DNA of 40,141 bases, taken from contig NZ_DATJPM010000029.1 in NCBI RefSeq assembly GCF_035506375.1, positions 1 to 40,141 of the forward strand. The letters are read 5' to 3'. The translations under genes and the position numbers were made by a program. How positions within the stretch are numbered: position 1 is the first letter of the stretch; every line of letters starts with the position of its first letter. This DNA comes from Methanocella sp. Its GTDB lineage: Archaea > Halobacteriota > Methanocellia > Methanocellales > Methanocellaceae. This document shows positions 32,806-40,141 of the stretch, piece by piece. Below the pieces are notes generated by a model, which ran no database searches, had not been told where the DNA came from, and worked only from the letters and a program-made list of their open reading frames with translations.

Positions 32806-32847
32806 GACCGTAACGGTTATAGCGGCCGGGCAGCGATGATAGTGCAT

Positions 32848-33432
32848 ATGCGGACTTTCGTCATCGTGGCCCATAAGGCCGTTACCACGCCCAAATTTTC
32901 ATTAAATGATCTGCCCGGCGGCGCCGGCCGTATGGACATCATCGCCCGGTGCATCAACGCGTCCCTCTTTTTATCGCACGACCTGCGACGGGATGTGGAC
33001 ACATATGCGGTCCTGCTAGGCGATCCGAGTCCGCCGGTCACCGTCCGCTTCAACGGCGAGAAGGTCCGCTACCTCAGCCCCGACGAGCGCAGCGCGGCCG
33101 CCCTTATCAAGAAAGCGCTGGAGAAAGGCGCACCTGCCACGGGCGAAGAGGAGTCCACTCCCGGCGTTTATATCTCGAAGCGCTCTTTCGCGGACCTGGT
33201 CGATAGTCTCGGCAGCATCGTCTACCTGCACGAGGATGGCGAGGACATCCGGAACATCGAGCTTACGGGCGACGAGGCCTACGTGCTGAGCGACCACCAG
33301 AACCTGACGCCTGAGGAAGAGGCCGTCCTGGAGAAAAAAGGCGCCCGGAAGGTCAGCCTGGGTAAAAAGCTGTACCACGCCGACCACTGCATCGTCATGG
33401 CCAACCACGAGCTCGACCTTCGGAATATATAA
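32848..33432 (+). CDS. trmY: tRNA (pseudouridine(54)-N1)-methyltransferase TrmY
   Basis: This SPOUT-class methyltransferase makes N1-methylpseudouridine at position 54 of archaeal tRNA from SAM. The start at 32848 gives MRTFVIVAHKAVTTPKFSLNDLPGGAGRMDIIARCINASLFLSHDLR, which fits the family N-terminus; an ATG at 32836 would add four residues. The C-terminal half has the knot-region pattern (IVYLHEDGEDIRNIEL, AYVLSDHQNLTPEEEAVL, KKLYHADHCIVMANHELD). The protein of about 194 residues has normal length. Pseudouridine at 54 is made by Pus10, which is not in this window. Confidence 0.93.
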   Translation: MRTFVIVAHKAVTTPKFSLNDLPGGAGRMDIIARCINASLFLSHDLRRDVDTYAVLLGDPSPPVTVRFNGEKVRYLSPDERSAAALIKKALEKGAPATGEEESTPGVYISKRSFADLVDSLGSIVYLHEDGEDIRNIELTGDEAYVLSDHQNLTPEEEAVLEKKGARKVSLGKKLYHADHCIVMANHELDLRNI

Positions 33433-33487
33433 CAAGAACTATTTTACGAACGAACTATTTTACTTGCACGGAATAATGCCAGTCTGC

Positions 33488-33712
33488 AGTCGGCCATCAT
33501 GCCGATGCTACGCTGAGCGGAGCTCTCGTGCATAATGGCGGGGCAATGGACGTTTTTCCCGAAGAGTAAAACGTCGCTTTTGGCTGATGCCATTCGAGCA
33601 GGGCTTGCGTATGAGCACGCTGCATCAGCAGCCGTGCGAATAGGGTGCAAGCCCGGCCCCGCCATCGGAGAACCCAAAACGCCGAGTAGCCTTGCCATCA
33701 GGCAAGGCGTCG
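33488..33712 (+). ncRNA. Candidate structured non-coding RNA, class unknown
   Basis: Almost every base of 33490-33710 lies in a readable helix. TCGGC 33490-33494 pairs with 33501-33505. A bulged 11-bp hairpin spans 33505-33533 (GAGC 33515-33518 with GCTC 33522-33525). ATGGCGGGGC 33535-33544 pairs with GCCCCGCCAT 33656-33665. Enclosed in it are GACGTTTT 33549-33556 with AAAACGTC 33568-33575, TGGC 33581-33584 with GCCA 33589-33592, and GGGCTTGC 33601-33608 with GCAAGCCC 33647-33654, which itself encloses GCACGCTG and its partner. GCCTTGCC 33689-33696 pairs with GGCAAGGC 33701-33708. G-U extensions and tandem G-A pairs favour the plus strand. TATA-like atatataac at about 33424 could drive it. 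It is not RNase P RNA, 7S RNA or any class I recognise. Confidence 0.6.
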
Positions 33713-33786
33713 ACCCGCGAAGAGCAAGAAGAACAACCAGAATTTCAGATTATAAAAGTCCGTAGAGCAGAAGAGTTTCTCCTTTT

Positions 33787-33866
33787 GGCAGGCAAACTTT
33801 TTTGAAAAAAAGTTTTCCGCCAGCCTTTCAAAAAACTTTTTTTAATGCCGACTCCTTCGGAGTCGG
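33787..33866. terminator. Paired hairpins between the ncRNA candidate and tRNA-Gly
   Basis: GGCAGGCAAACTTTTTT (from 33787) pairs with AAAAAAAGTTTTCCGCC (to about 33822), a long AT-rich palindrome with GC-rich ends. Next, CCGACTCC 33848-33855 pairs with GGAGTCGG 33859-33866 around a 3-nt loop. They lie between the end of the plus-strand RNA and the end of the minus-strand tRNA, so they can serve as terminators for both. Confidence 0.55.
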
Positions 33867-33879
33867 AAATACTTAAAGG

Positions 33880-33951
33880 TGCGCCGGTCGGGACTCGAAC
33901 CCGAGTTTATGGCTTGGCAAGCCATAGTGATAACCACTACACTACCGGCGC
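33880..33951 (-). tRNA. tRNA-Gly (anticodon GCC)
   Basis: Read on the minus strand from 33951, the acceptor GCGCCGG pairs with CCGGCGC. The D-arm is GTG with CAC around TAGTGGTTAT. The anticodon stem ATGGC/GCCAT holds the loop TTGCCAA (anticodon GCC). The T-arm is TCGGG-TTCGAGT-CCCGA, and the discriminator is A. CCA is not encoded and there is no intron. It reads GGC/GGU glycine codons. Confidence 0.97.
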
Positions 33952-33990
33952 ATTTCGAAAAATGGCGCAGACACCTAATTGTACTTATGC

Positions 33991-34000
33991 TATATAAAAA
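33991..34000 (-). promoter_or_regulatory. TATA box of tRNA-Gly
   Basis: On the minus strand the stretch reads TTTTTATATA, centred about 44 bp upstream of the mature tRNA 5' end, which leaves a short 5' leader for RNase P to remove. Confidence 0.55.
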
Positions 34001-34026
34001 TTTTGCCGAAGGAAAAAGATAAAATT

Positions 34027-35454
34027 TCAAAGCCCCTTAACGCGGCCTTTCGGCTTGCCGCCGAGGCTGGCCTTCGTCCGGGGAGCAATAGGCGACGAAT
34101 AGCTCTCATCCTCATACGAGCGCTTAATGAAAACCGGGGCTATTAATGACGATACGATGACCACCAGGCCAATGACCGACAGCAGCTCCGGCGTGACCAG
34201 CGGCGAGCCGTTAAGCACCACCGAGGTGCCGATGCCTCCGATCACTAAAGCGTCCTCGCCGGCGCACATCAGCGAAAAGCCGATACGCCTCGGCTCATTG
34301 CTCTTATAGCCGCCCGAAAGGGAGCATCCCGCGATCGTGCCGATATACTTGCCGCCCATCACCGTGGCCAGCAGGCCCAGGAACAGCAGCAAATAGACCG
34401 GAACGCCGATGCTCGTACCCGAAAGCACCAGCCATGGGCCCTGCAGCAGGGCGCGGAAGTCCATCGTAATGCCCGTATATGCGAAGAAGATGGGGATGAA
34501 CAGGCCATAGCCGACCGCCTTGATCCTCGGCTCGATTATCGTGCTGCTATACTGGGAGCCCGCCAGGATGGCGCCCGCCAGGAACGCGCCGATGACGTAC
34601 GTCAGGCCCAGCCAGTCGCTCATCGTGGCCACGGCGAACAGCACGATCAGCGAGAGCGTGATAATAGATTGATCGCTGCCGCTCTTCCGGGAGATGCCCA
34701 GCAGCGTGTCCGTGACCACGCCGCCGAACTTTACGACAAAGATGATGAAGCCCAGTATCAGCAGGAACAGCTTGAAGGTGGACCAGCCGATCTCCGACAT
34801 GAACCCGTTCGTGTCGAAGGAACTGCCGGGGGAGGCCGCGGAGATGATGCCCACGACTGAGATGAGCACGGCCAGGGCCATTATCGAGAAGATGCCGTCC
34901 GTGACCTCGACCGCCACCAGCGTCTTGAAAACGTTCGAGAAGCGGTCCCCGATATCCGTCAGATAGCGGAAACCGATGACCGTGGAGGTCGACGTCAGGC
35001 CAATGCCGATGATCAGGCCCTGGATGGCCGAGAAATAGATGCTCTGCCCGAGGGCGAGGCCCACGCCGACCATAATGAGGGTGGAGAGTGCAAATACGAT
35101 GGCGGCTCCCAGGAGCGTGATGGAAGTGGCGCTCCTGGCGCTGGTCTTGAAGACGCTCTCGATGTCGATCGACAGGCCCATCAGGAACATCATGAAGATG
35201 ATGCCCAGGTCCGCCAGGAACCGGAGCGGGTCCTCGGTCCCGGCGGCCGCAGGCTGGATGATGCCGAGAACCATTGGGCCCAGGATGATGCCGGTCATTA
35301 ATTCGCCCACCAGAGAGGGAAGGCCGACACGCTCGGCTACGATACCCAGGACCTTTCCGACGGCAAGAATGAGCATTATCGATAGTAGAAGACTCGTCGA
35401 TAGCACTGTAAGACTCCATGCAGGGCGGCATCTATTGCCGGCCGCTTTTTCCAT
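34027..35454 (-). CDS. Kef-type cation:proton antiporter (CPA2 family)
   Basis: This 475-residue integral membrane protein has about 12-13 helices and exchanges Na+ or K+ for H+. Family features are LGKVLGIVAERVGLPSLVGELMTGIILGP near the start, GLSIDIESVFK, IGLTSTSTVIGFRYL and VVAVEVTDGIFSI-like segments. The LTYVIGAFLAGAILAGS helix resembles the conserved GAFLAG motif, and it is followed by a FFAYTGITMDFRALL segment. A C-terminal helix pair and a short basic tail (RTKASLGGKPKGRVKGL) follow; no TrkA-N regulatory domain is attached. The start at 35454 has only a weak ribosome site, but a good TATA (ctttatatacg on the minus strand) lies about 55 bp upstream. The ion specificity is unknown. Confidence 0.92.
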   Translation of the reverse strand: MEKAAGNRCRPAWSLTVLSTSLLLSIMLILAVGKVLGIVAERVGLPSLVGELMTGIILGPMVLGIIQPAAAGTEDPLRFLADLGIIFMMFLMGLSIDIESVFKTSARSATSITLLGAAIVFALSTLIMVGVGLALGQSIYFSAIQGLIIGIGLTSTSTVIGFRYLTDIGDRFSNVFKTLVAVEVTDGIFSIMALAVLISVVGIISAASPGSSFDTNGFMSEIGWSTFKLFLLILGFIIFVVKFGGVVTDTLLGISRKSGSDQSIITLSLIVLFAVATMSDWLGLTYVIGAFLAGAILAGSQYSSTIIEPRIKAVGYGLFIPIFFAYTGITMDFRALLQGPWLVLSGTSIGVPVYLLLFLGLLATVMGGKYIGTIAGCSLSGGYKSNEPRRIGFSLMCAGEDALVIGGIGTSVVLNGSPLVTPELLSVIGLVVIVSSLIAPVFIKRSYEDESYSSPIAPRTKASLGGKPKGRVKGL

Positions 35455-35615
35455 CCCTTGCTCTAACTCTTACTCCGTTTGAATATTTGAACTTGTCTGT
35501 ACGTATATAAAGAGCCGGGAAAAAGAATAGTTAGGAGCGCCCGGATAACTCTGGCCGTTACCCATGGGACGCTCTCTCCGGTACGATGACTATCGTCGTT
35601 ACAGCCCGCGGCCCG

Positions 35616-35813
35616 CTAGCCGTTCAGAAAGAGGGGCGCCGGTAAGAACACCCTGCCTCCGAACAGGAACACGATGATCGCCAGGATAACGAAGATTATC
35701 ACAAGCCACCTTGCGATCTCCATGCTAAACCCGGCAATGCCTCTCGCGCCGAGGATGTAGGCGACCAAAGCCAGTACCAGGAACAGTACTGCCAGCCAGA
35801 TGAGACCATCCAT
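35616..35813 (-). CDS. DUF1328 small membrane protein
   Basis: The protein of about 65 residues has two membrane helices around a GARGIAGFSMEIARW loop, matching the DUF1328 (YtjA-like) pattern of small two-helix proteins with a GxGGIAGxxxxIA turn. The ATG at 35813 is preferred over the GTG at 35825 because the ribosome site AGAGGTGG overlaps the GTG. A TATA-like aaattatatatgg lies upstream on the same strand. The function of the family is unknown; bacterial relatives are often stress-induced. It lies between the antiporter and the MFS genes. Confidence 0.8.
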   Translation of the reverse strand: MDGLIWLAVLFLVLALVAYILGARGIAGFSMEIARWLVIIFVILAIIVFLFGGRVFLPAPLFLNG

Positions 35814-36024
35814 TGAATCACCCACCTCTAAGAATCAGAATCTTTTTTATCCATATATAATTTGATTAATTTTTAAGCTATTTTTATGCAGTTTTGCTGT
35901 GAAAGCGCAGGCATATAGCCCCGTAAGGGATTAATATCGATAAATAACAGCTTTTTGGGCAGGCAGAAGGTTATAAAGGTTTATTGTAAACTCGTGTACC
36001 GGCCGCTAAGAAGGGGATGTGACC

Positions 36025-37242
36025 ATGACCGATGTATTCCAGAGGAACGTCCGGCTGTTCATACTCAGGTCGATAATCCTGAGCGTCTACCAGGGCATCT
36101 ACGACGTTATCTTTAACCTGTACATACTCAACATGGGATTCCATGAGGACTTCCTCGGCACGATGCTTGCGGTGAGCCTTCTGACCTCGTCCATCGCCTC
36201 CGTGCCGGCCGGCATCCTGTGCGACCGCTTCAACAAGCGGAAGCTGATGCTCATATTCACGCTGTTGTCATTTTTATCCATCGTGCCGCTCTTCCTCACG
36301 AGCTCGCCGCTCGTGCTGCTGTTCTTCAGCGCTGTAGGGGGGCTCTGCGGGTCCGTGAGCGCTGTCTGTGCCACGCCGTTCCTCACCGAGAACTGCGAGC
36401 ACGACACGGTACGTGTCTTCAGCATGAACTCGGCGTTCAGCTGGATGGCGTCCATCGCCGGGAACGCGGCGGGGGGAGCGATGCCCCTGCTCCTTCTCCG
36501 GCTGCTGCCCGTGGCCGGCCAGTACAGGATGACCATGCTGGTCGCGCTCTCGCTGCTCCTCGCCGGCTGGTCCGTCCTGCTCTTCATGAAGGATGGGACG
36601 GGAAAGCCGTCTTCGAGGAAGCCGTTCAAGATCAGGTTCTCGCCGAACCTGACAAAGTTCACGCTCATCAGCGCCCTCATGGGCGTGGGCACCGGCGCCA
36701 TCGTGCCGTACTTCAACGTCTACTTCACGAAAGTCCTGGGCGCCGGGCCGTCGGAGATAGGCATCGTGTTCGCCGCCACGAACGCGCTCATGGTCGTGGG
36801 CTTCGCAATCACACCCCGCCTCACGTCGTGGCTGGGCAAGGTGAGGGCCGCGTCGCTCACGCAGATGGCGTCCATTCCTTTTCTGGTCTTAATGGCGCTG
36901 AGCACGAACTTCATGATGGGCTCATTCGCCTACACGTCCCGGATGTTCCTGATGAACCTTGGCGGTCCGGCGGTCACCAGCCTGCAGATGGAAATGATCG
37001 ACCCTGAGGAGAGGGGCTTTGCAATCGGGTTCATGTCGACGGTGAGCGGCGTCGTGGTGGCCGCAGCCACGTACGCGAGCGGCCTGTTCATGGCGCAGGG
37101 TAACTATTTACTTCCATACGTTGCCACATGCATAGCCTATATCCTCGCGGCCGGGCTCCTCTACCACTTCTTTAAGGACTCCGAGAGATCGCCGGACAGC
37201 GCCGTCGCCGAACAGGCACAAAGATATAAACTCTCGGCGTAA
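36025..37242 (+). CDS. MFS transporter, first of three tandem paralogues
   Basis: This 405-residue major facilitator protein has about 12 membrane helices. The loop 2-3 motif is GILCDRFNKRKLM (family G-x-x-x-D-R-x-G-R-R/K). The second half has MGVGTGAIVPYFNVYFTKVLG and a repeat of the half-motif LTSWLGKVRAASL. Both halves are shared with the two downstream genes (FNVYF, the CDR motif, FNLYIxxLGxxxxFLG). The ATG at 36025 has AAGGGGA upstream; a GTG at 36019 is less likely. TATA-like sequence lies near 35975. The substrate is unknown; no regulator or binding protein is attached. Confidence 0.9.
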   Translation: MTDVFQRNVRLFILRSIILSVYQGIYDVIFNLYILNMGFHEDFLGTMLAVSLLTSSIASVPAGILCDRFNKRKLMLIFTLLSFLSIVPLFLTSSPLVLLFFSAVGGLCGSVSAVCATPFLTENCEHDTVRVFSMNSAFSWMASIAGNAAGGAMPLLLLRLLPVAGQYRMTMLVALSLLLAGWSVLLFMKDGTGKPSSRKPFKIRFSPNLTKFTLISALMGVGTGAIVPYFNVYFTKVLGAGPSEIGIVFAATNALMVVGFAITPRLTSWLGKVRAASLTQMASIPFLVLMALSTNFMMGSFAYTSRMFLMNLGGPAVTSLQMEMIDPEERGFAIGFMSTVSGVVVAAATYASGLFMAQGNYLLPYVATCIAYILAAGLLYHFFKDSERSPDSAVAEQAQRYKLSA

Positions 37243-37269
37243 AAGCTTGATACTTACAGTCCAGGGGGT

Positions 37270-38544
37270 ATGGATATCCTTAAAGAATACATGCGCACCA
37301 TCCGCGGCTTTCACAGAAACGTGAAGCTGCTGCTGCTGCGAAGCTTCATCATCTGCCTGTACACGGGCATTTACGGCATCCTGTTCAACCTGTACATCCT
37401 GAACCTGGGTTACGGGGCCGATTTCCTCGGGCTGGTGCTTTCGGCGCACGTGCTGGCGTCCTCCGCCATGTCCATACCGGCGGGCATCCTTTGCGACCGC
37501 TTCGATAAGAAGAAGCTCATGGTCGTCGCTGGTATGTGCTCGACGCTGGCCGCCGTGCCGCTCTACGTGATCCCGTCCGCCTGGTCGCTGCTCTTATTCA
37601 GCATAGTGGGCGGCATATTCGTGTCGATCAGCTCGGTTGTGCTGACCCCAATGCTCGCCGAGAACTGTACGAAAGAGGATACCGTGCACGTGTTCAGCGC
37701 CAACTCGTCCATAAGCTGGATCGCCTCGATCCTCGGGTGCGCCATGGGCGGCATCGTTCCGGGGATGCTCGGCACGTTCGCCGGCGTAAAAGCCGACAGC
37801 CTGAGGCTGACGCTGCTGTCGGCGGTCGTGCTCCTGGCCATGGGCCTGGTCGTCACTTTGATGATCGAAGAGCGCAAGGGCGCCCCGAAGAGCCGCTGCG
37901 CGCTCTTCTCGCTGAAGAGCCTGAAGCTCTCGCCCGACGTGCTGAAGTTCGCCCTGACCAGCCTGACCTTCGGCGCGGCGTCGGGCATGATCGTGCCGTA
38001 TTTTAACGTCTACTTCACGCAGTCGCTCCACATGAGCGTGCTCGACGTGGGCCTCATCTCCGCGGTCGCCGGTGTGATCATGATCGGCGGGTTCATCATC
38101 ACGCCCTACCTCACTTTGAAGATAGGCAAGATACGGGCGGCGTGCGCCTCGAAGCTGATAGCCGCACCGCTCCTGATGCTTATGGCGTTCGCGCAAAGCG
38201 TCCTGCTGGCCGCGGGCGCCTACGTGGCCTACATGTTCTTCATCAACATGGCCGGCCCGGCCACCACGAGCTTCCAGATGGAGCAGATAAGGCGCGAAGA
38301 GCAGGGCTTCGCCGTAGGCATGATGATGACCGGGAACTATATCGCCGTATCCCTGAGCACCTACGTCAGCGGCCTGCTCATCGCCGGGGGCAACTACCTT
38401 TTGCCGTTCATCGGAACATGTACGTTCTATTTGATCACCGCCGCCCTCCTGTACTACTACTTCAAGGACGTGGAGCAGCGGCCGCTGAGGCTGTCCACGC
38501 CTATTCCCAGGGCAGCCTATACGGCCATCGTGGACCTGGAGTAG
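37270..38544 (+). CDS. MFS transporter, second tandem paralogue
   Basis: The 424-residue protein has the same layout as its upstream neighbour. The first loop has GILCDRFDKKKLM and the central loop has TSLTFGAASGMIVPYFNVYFTQSLHMS. The N-terminus differs, with KEYMRTIRGFHRNVKLLLLRSF. It lies 27 bp after the first MFS gene, probably in one transcript. The ribosome site AGGGGG is very close to the ATG at 37270; an internal ATG at 37291 is also possible. A Cys near the C-terminus (FIGTCTFYLITA) aligns with ATCIAYILAA in the first protein. The substrate is unknown. Confidence 0.9.
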   Translation: MDILKEYMRTIRGFHRNVKLLLLRSFIICLYTGIYGILFNLYILNLGYGADFLGLVLSAHVLASSAMSIPAGILCDRFDKKKLMVVAGMCSTLAAVPLYVIPSAWSLLLFSIVGGIFVSISSVVLTPMLAENCTKEDTVHVFSANSSISWIASILGCAMGGIVPGMLGTFAGVKADSLRLTLLSAVVLLAMGLVVTLMIEERKGAPKSRCALFSLKSLKLSPDVLKFALTSLTFGAASGMIVPYFNVYFTQSLHMSVLDVGLISAVAGVIMIGGFIITPYLTLKIGKIRAACASKLIAAPLLMLMAFAQSVLLAAGAYVAYMFFINMAGPATTSFQMEQIRREEQGFAVGMMMTGNYIAVSLSTYVSGLLIAGGNYLLPFIGTCTFYLITAALLYYYFKDVEQRPLRLSTPIPRAAYTAIVDLE

Positions 38545-38674
38545 GAGGGGCTCCATATGGAAAGCGAGGGATATCTGCTGCTTAAACCTCGGTTCAGGCA
38601 TGAAATGTGCCTCAAAAACCACAAACTATCTTTATTTGGAATTATTTTAATTATTAAAACGGAGGGGATGCCGG

Positions 38675-39934
38675 ATGACGAATAATTATTATCAAGCCCT
38701 GAATAACTTCTCGACCAACGCCCGGATGTACCTCGCCTTCAACTTTCTCACGTCGCTATACGTGGGCATGGCCAGCGTTATCTTTAATCTCTATATCATC
38801 AAGCTCGGCTATAACGAGCAGTTTCTAGGGCTGATCATTTCGGCGACGATGATCGCAACCGGCGTGTTCGCCTTCCCCGCGGCGCAGGTCTGCGACCGCA
38901 TCGGCAGCAAGAAGTGCCTGCTGGTCTCCTGTATCCTCTCGAGCGTCGTCTCGTTCTTATTGTATGTGCTGACCGGCCAGGGATGGCTGCTGGTGCTGAG
39001 CCTGCTCAGCGGCATCGTCTCCACGGTGCCCACGATCATCGCGGCCCCCTTCATGGTCGAGAACAGCACGCCAGAGGATAGGATTTATTTATTCAGCTTT
39101 AATTTCGCCCTGTTCGTCCTGGCCACGGTGCTGGGAATGGCCATCGGCGGCTACCTGCCCCAGGTCTGGTCGTCCATATTCGGCGTCGACGGCGGCAGCA
39201 TCCTGTCGTTCCGGTATACGCTGTACGCGTCGCTGGCCGTCTCGGTCATCTCTATCGTGCCGCTTTTCTTCCTCCGGGAAAAGAAGCGGGTCTGCATCGA
39301 CGCCCCGGACCTGGGCATGATGCTCAGGGAGCTCGCGGGATCTAAGGTCGTGAAGCGCCTGGTGACCATAAGCTGTCTGATCGGCCTGGGCGCGGGCCTC
39401 ATCGTGCCCTTCTTTAACGTCTACTTCAGCAAGATGCTCTCGGCCTCTACGGGCCAGATCGGCCTGATCTTCGCGCTCGCCCAGGCCTCCATGGCCGTAG
39501 GCGCCATGGCCGTCCCGTTCATGGTCTCGCGCATCGGCAGGGTCAGGACGGTATCGCTCACGTACCTCATTTCTATACCCTTCCTCATCGTGCTGGCCGT
39601 GTCCACGAACCTGTACGTCGCCGGCGCCGCTTACATCCTGAGGATGCTGTTCATGAACATGTCCGTGCCCATCAGCAACAGCTTTTCCATGGAGATCGTG
39701 CATAGCGAGGAGATGGCCTCCGTATCGAGCCTCACCTCCATGGGCAGCTATATCTCGATCGCGGTGAGCTCCTTCATCGCCGGCATCCTCATGTCCTACG
39801 GCTCGTACCTGCTGCCTTACGCGGCAACCTGCTTGTTTTATCTTGCCGCGTCGGTACTCTACTTCAAGTTCTTCCACCGGTATGAGGAAAAGCACATGGA
39901 GCACACGCATGCCGAGGCCGCCGCCGGCCAATAG
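38675..39934 (+). CDS. MFS transporter, third tandem paralogue
   Basis: The 419-residue protein begins with MTNNYYQALNNFSTNARMYLAFNFLTSLYVGM and carries QVCDRIGSKKCLLV in the first loop and GLGAGLIVPFFNVYFSKMLS in the middle. The C-terminus has His residues (FFHRYEEKHMEHTHAEAAAG). It is more diverged from the first two than they are from each other, judging by these motifs. A strong GGAGGGG site precedes the ATG. The gap of 130 bp and an AT-rich stretch (ttatttggaattattttaattatt) suggest it may have its own promoter. Confidence 0.9.
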   Translation: MTNNYYQALNNFSTNARMYLAFNFLTSLYVGMASVIFNLYIIKLGYNEQFLGLIISATMIATGVFAFPAAQVCDRIGSKKCLLVSCILSSVVSFLLYVLTGQGWLLVLSLLSGIVSTVPTIIAAPFMVENSTPEDRIYLFSFNFALFVLATVLGMAIGGYLPQVWSSIFGVDGGSILSFRYTLYASLAVSVISIVPLFFLREKKRVCIDAPDLGMMLRELAGSKVVKRLVTISCLIGLGAGLIVPFFNVYFSKMLSASTGQIGLIFALAQASMAVGAMAVPFMVSRIGRVRTVSLTYLISIPFLIVLAVSTNLYVAGAAYILRMLFMNMSVPISNSFSMEIVHSEEMASVSSLTSMGSYISIAVSSFIAGILMSYGSYLLPYAATCLFYLAASVLYFKFFHRYEEKHMEHTHAEAAAGQ

Positions 39935-39949
39935 CCCGCGTAACACCAC

Positions 39950-40020
39950 GGGGCGCACGGAGGCACCACGGAGACACAGCGCTTTGTTCACCACGGCGAC
40001 ACGGCGAACACGGCGCTTTT
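39950..40020. repeat. Short CACGG-rich intergenic repeat
   Basis: The region after the last gene consists of imperfect copies of CACCACGG and ACACGGCG (accacggggcgc, caccacggagac, caccacggcgac, cacggcgaac). It is non-coding. Related 'accacagagg' wording occurs at 20700, next to the large palindrome. Confidence 0.5.
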
Positions 40021-40026
40021 TTATTT

Positions 40027-40141
40027 TCCTGAAGGGGGCTGATGCCCCCTCGGAGACCCCCTGCTTACTTTAATATCCTGAAGGGGGCTAATGCCGCGCT
40101 GAGCGCCCTTGCTTACCCCTCGGAGACCCCATGCTTAATGA
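40027..40141 (+). repeat. Direct repeats at the window end
   Basis: TCCTGAAGGGGGCT occurs at 40027-40040 and 40076-40089, 49 bp apart. CCCCTCGGAGACCCC occurs at 40046-40060 and 40116-40130, 70 bp apart. No gene is seen. The repeat continues beyond the window, so its full extent is unknown. Unequal spacing and lack of unique spacers argue against CRISPR. Confidence 0.6.

Noticed and set aside
33488..33712. RNase P RNA or SRP 7S RNA
   Set aside because: The conserved GAGGAAAGTCC-type and helix-8 GGAAG/AGCAG-type sequences of these RNAs are not found.
33535..33765. Open frame of 76 codons in the gap after trmY
   Set aside because: The region is better explained by the dense RNA stems. The frame has no ribosome site, no recognisable family, and begins exactly in the 10-bp stem.
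37594..38622. Minus-strand open frame of 342 codons across the second MFS gene
   Set aside because: The translation is a His/Asp/Arg-rich shadow with no domain; the plus-strand MFS gene is clear.
39950..40141. Possible CRISPR array at the window end
   Set aside because: Repeat copies are unequally spaced, only two copies of each are seen and there are no regular unique spacers or cas genes.

Overview
The window is archaeal, most probably from a methanogen close to Methanocella (Methanocellales). This placement is an inference from gene content, not a database match. The evidence is archaeal SRP54, a 70-residue archaeal histone, archaeal-type ThiI and TrmY, a methanogen-type DUF2209 protein, the archaeal thiolase/HMG-CoA synthase/DUF35 set, TATA boxes about 25 bp upstream of several start codons (suggesting leaderless transcripts), and an HdrD-like protein. 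Codon use is GC-rich within AT-rich intergenic DNA.

Layout: 0.2-3.3 kb is a polar amino-acid ABC importer whose permease carries an N-terminal extracytoplasmic PEGA region. 3.4-7.1 kb is an XRE-type regulator followed by the first mevalonate-pathway genes, with a 16-bp perfect palindrome just upstream of the TATA box. 7.2-8.9 kb is a surface protein of unknown function preceded by a structured leader of about 165 nt. 8.9-10.7 kb holds a TatD-like hydrolase and an orphan tungstate-binding lipoprotein. 10.9-20.6 kb is an envelope redox/transport region. It contains a membrane HdrD-like Fe-S protein with a CXXCH haem-c motif, a small kinase, a phosphodiesterase lipoprotein, a CXXCH protein, a lipoprotein with two sulfite-oxidase-like domains that lack the catalytic cysteine, a YkoEDC-like ECF transporter carrying the same kind of domain, and a CcsA-type cytochrome c assembly protein. 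I infer that these genes work together in extracytoplasmic electron transfer or cofactor handling.

20.6-28.7 kb is mostly housekeeping: a TPR protein, histone, PanE-like reductase, HflX, DUF2209, ThiI and SRP54. It is interrupted by two large non-coding palindromic elements. 28.8-32.8 kb is a tandem duplication of a three-gene cassette (A-B-C, then A'-B'-C') of small secreted proteins that I do not recognise; A and A' have the same TATA box at the same distance from the start codon. 32.8-35.9 kb holds TrmY, a densely folded candidate non-coding RNA, tRNA-Gly(GCC), a Kef-type antiporter and a DUF1328 membrane peptide. 36.0-39.9 kb is three tandem paralogous MFS transporters, followed by short non-coding repeats to the end of the window.

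The best candidates for undescribed biology are the duplicated A-B-C cassette, the structured RNA at about 33.5-33.7 kb, and the ECF transporter associated with Cys-less sulfite-oxidase-like domains and haem-c proteins.
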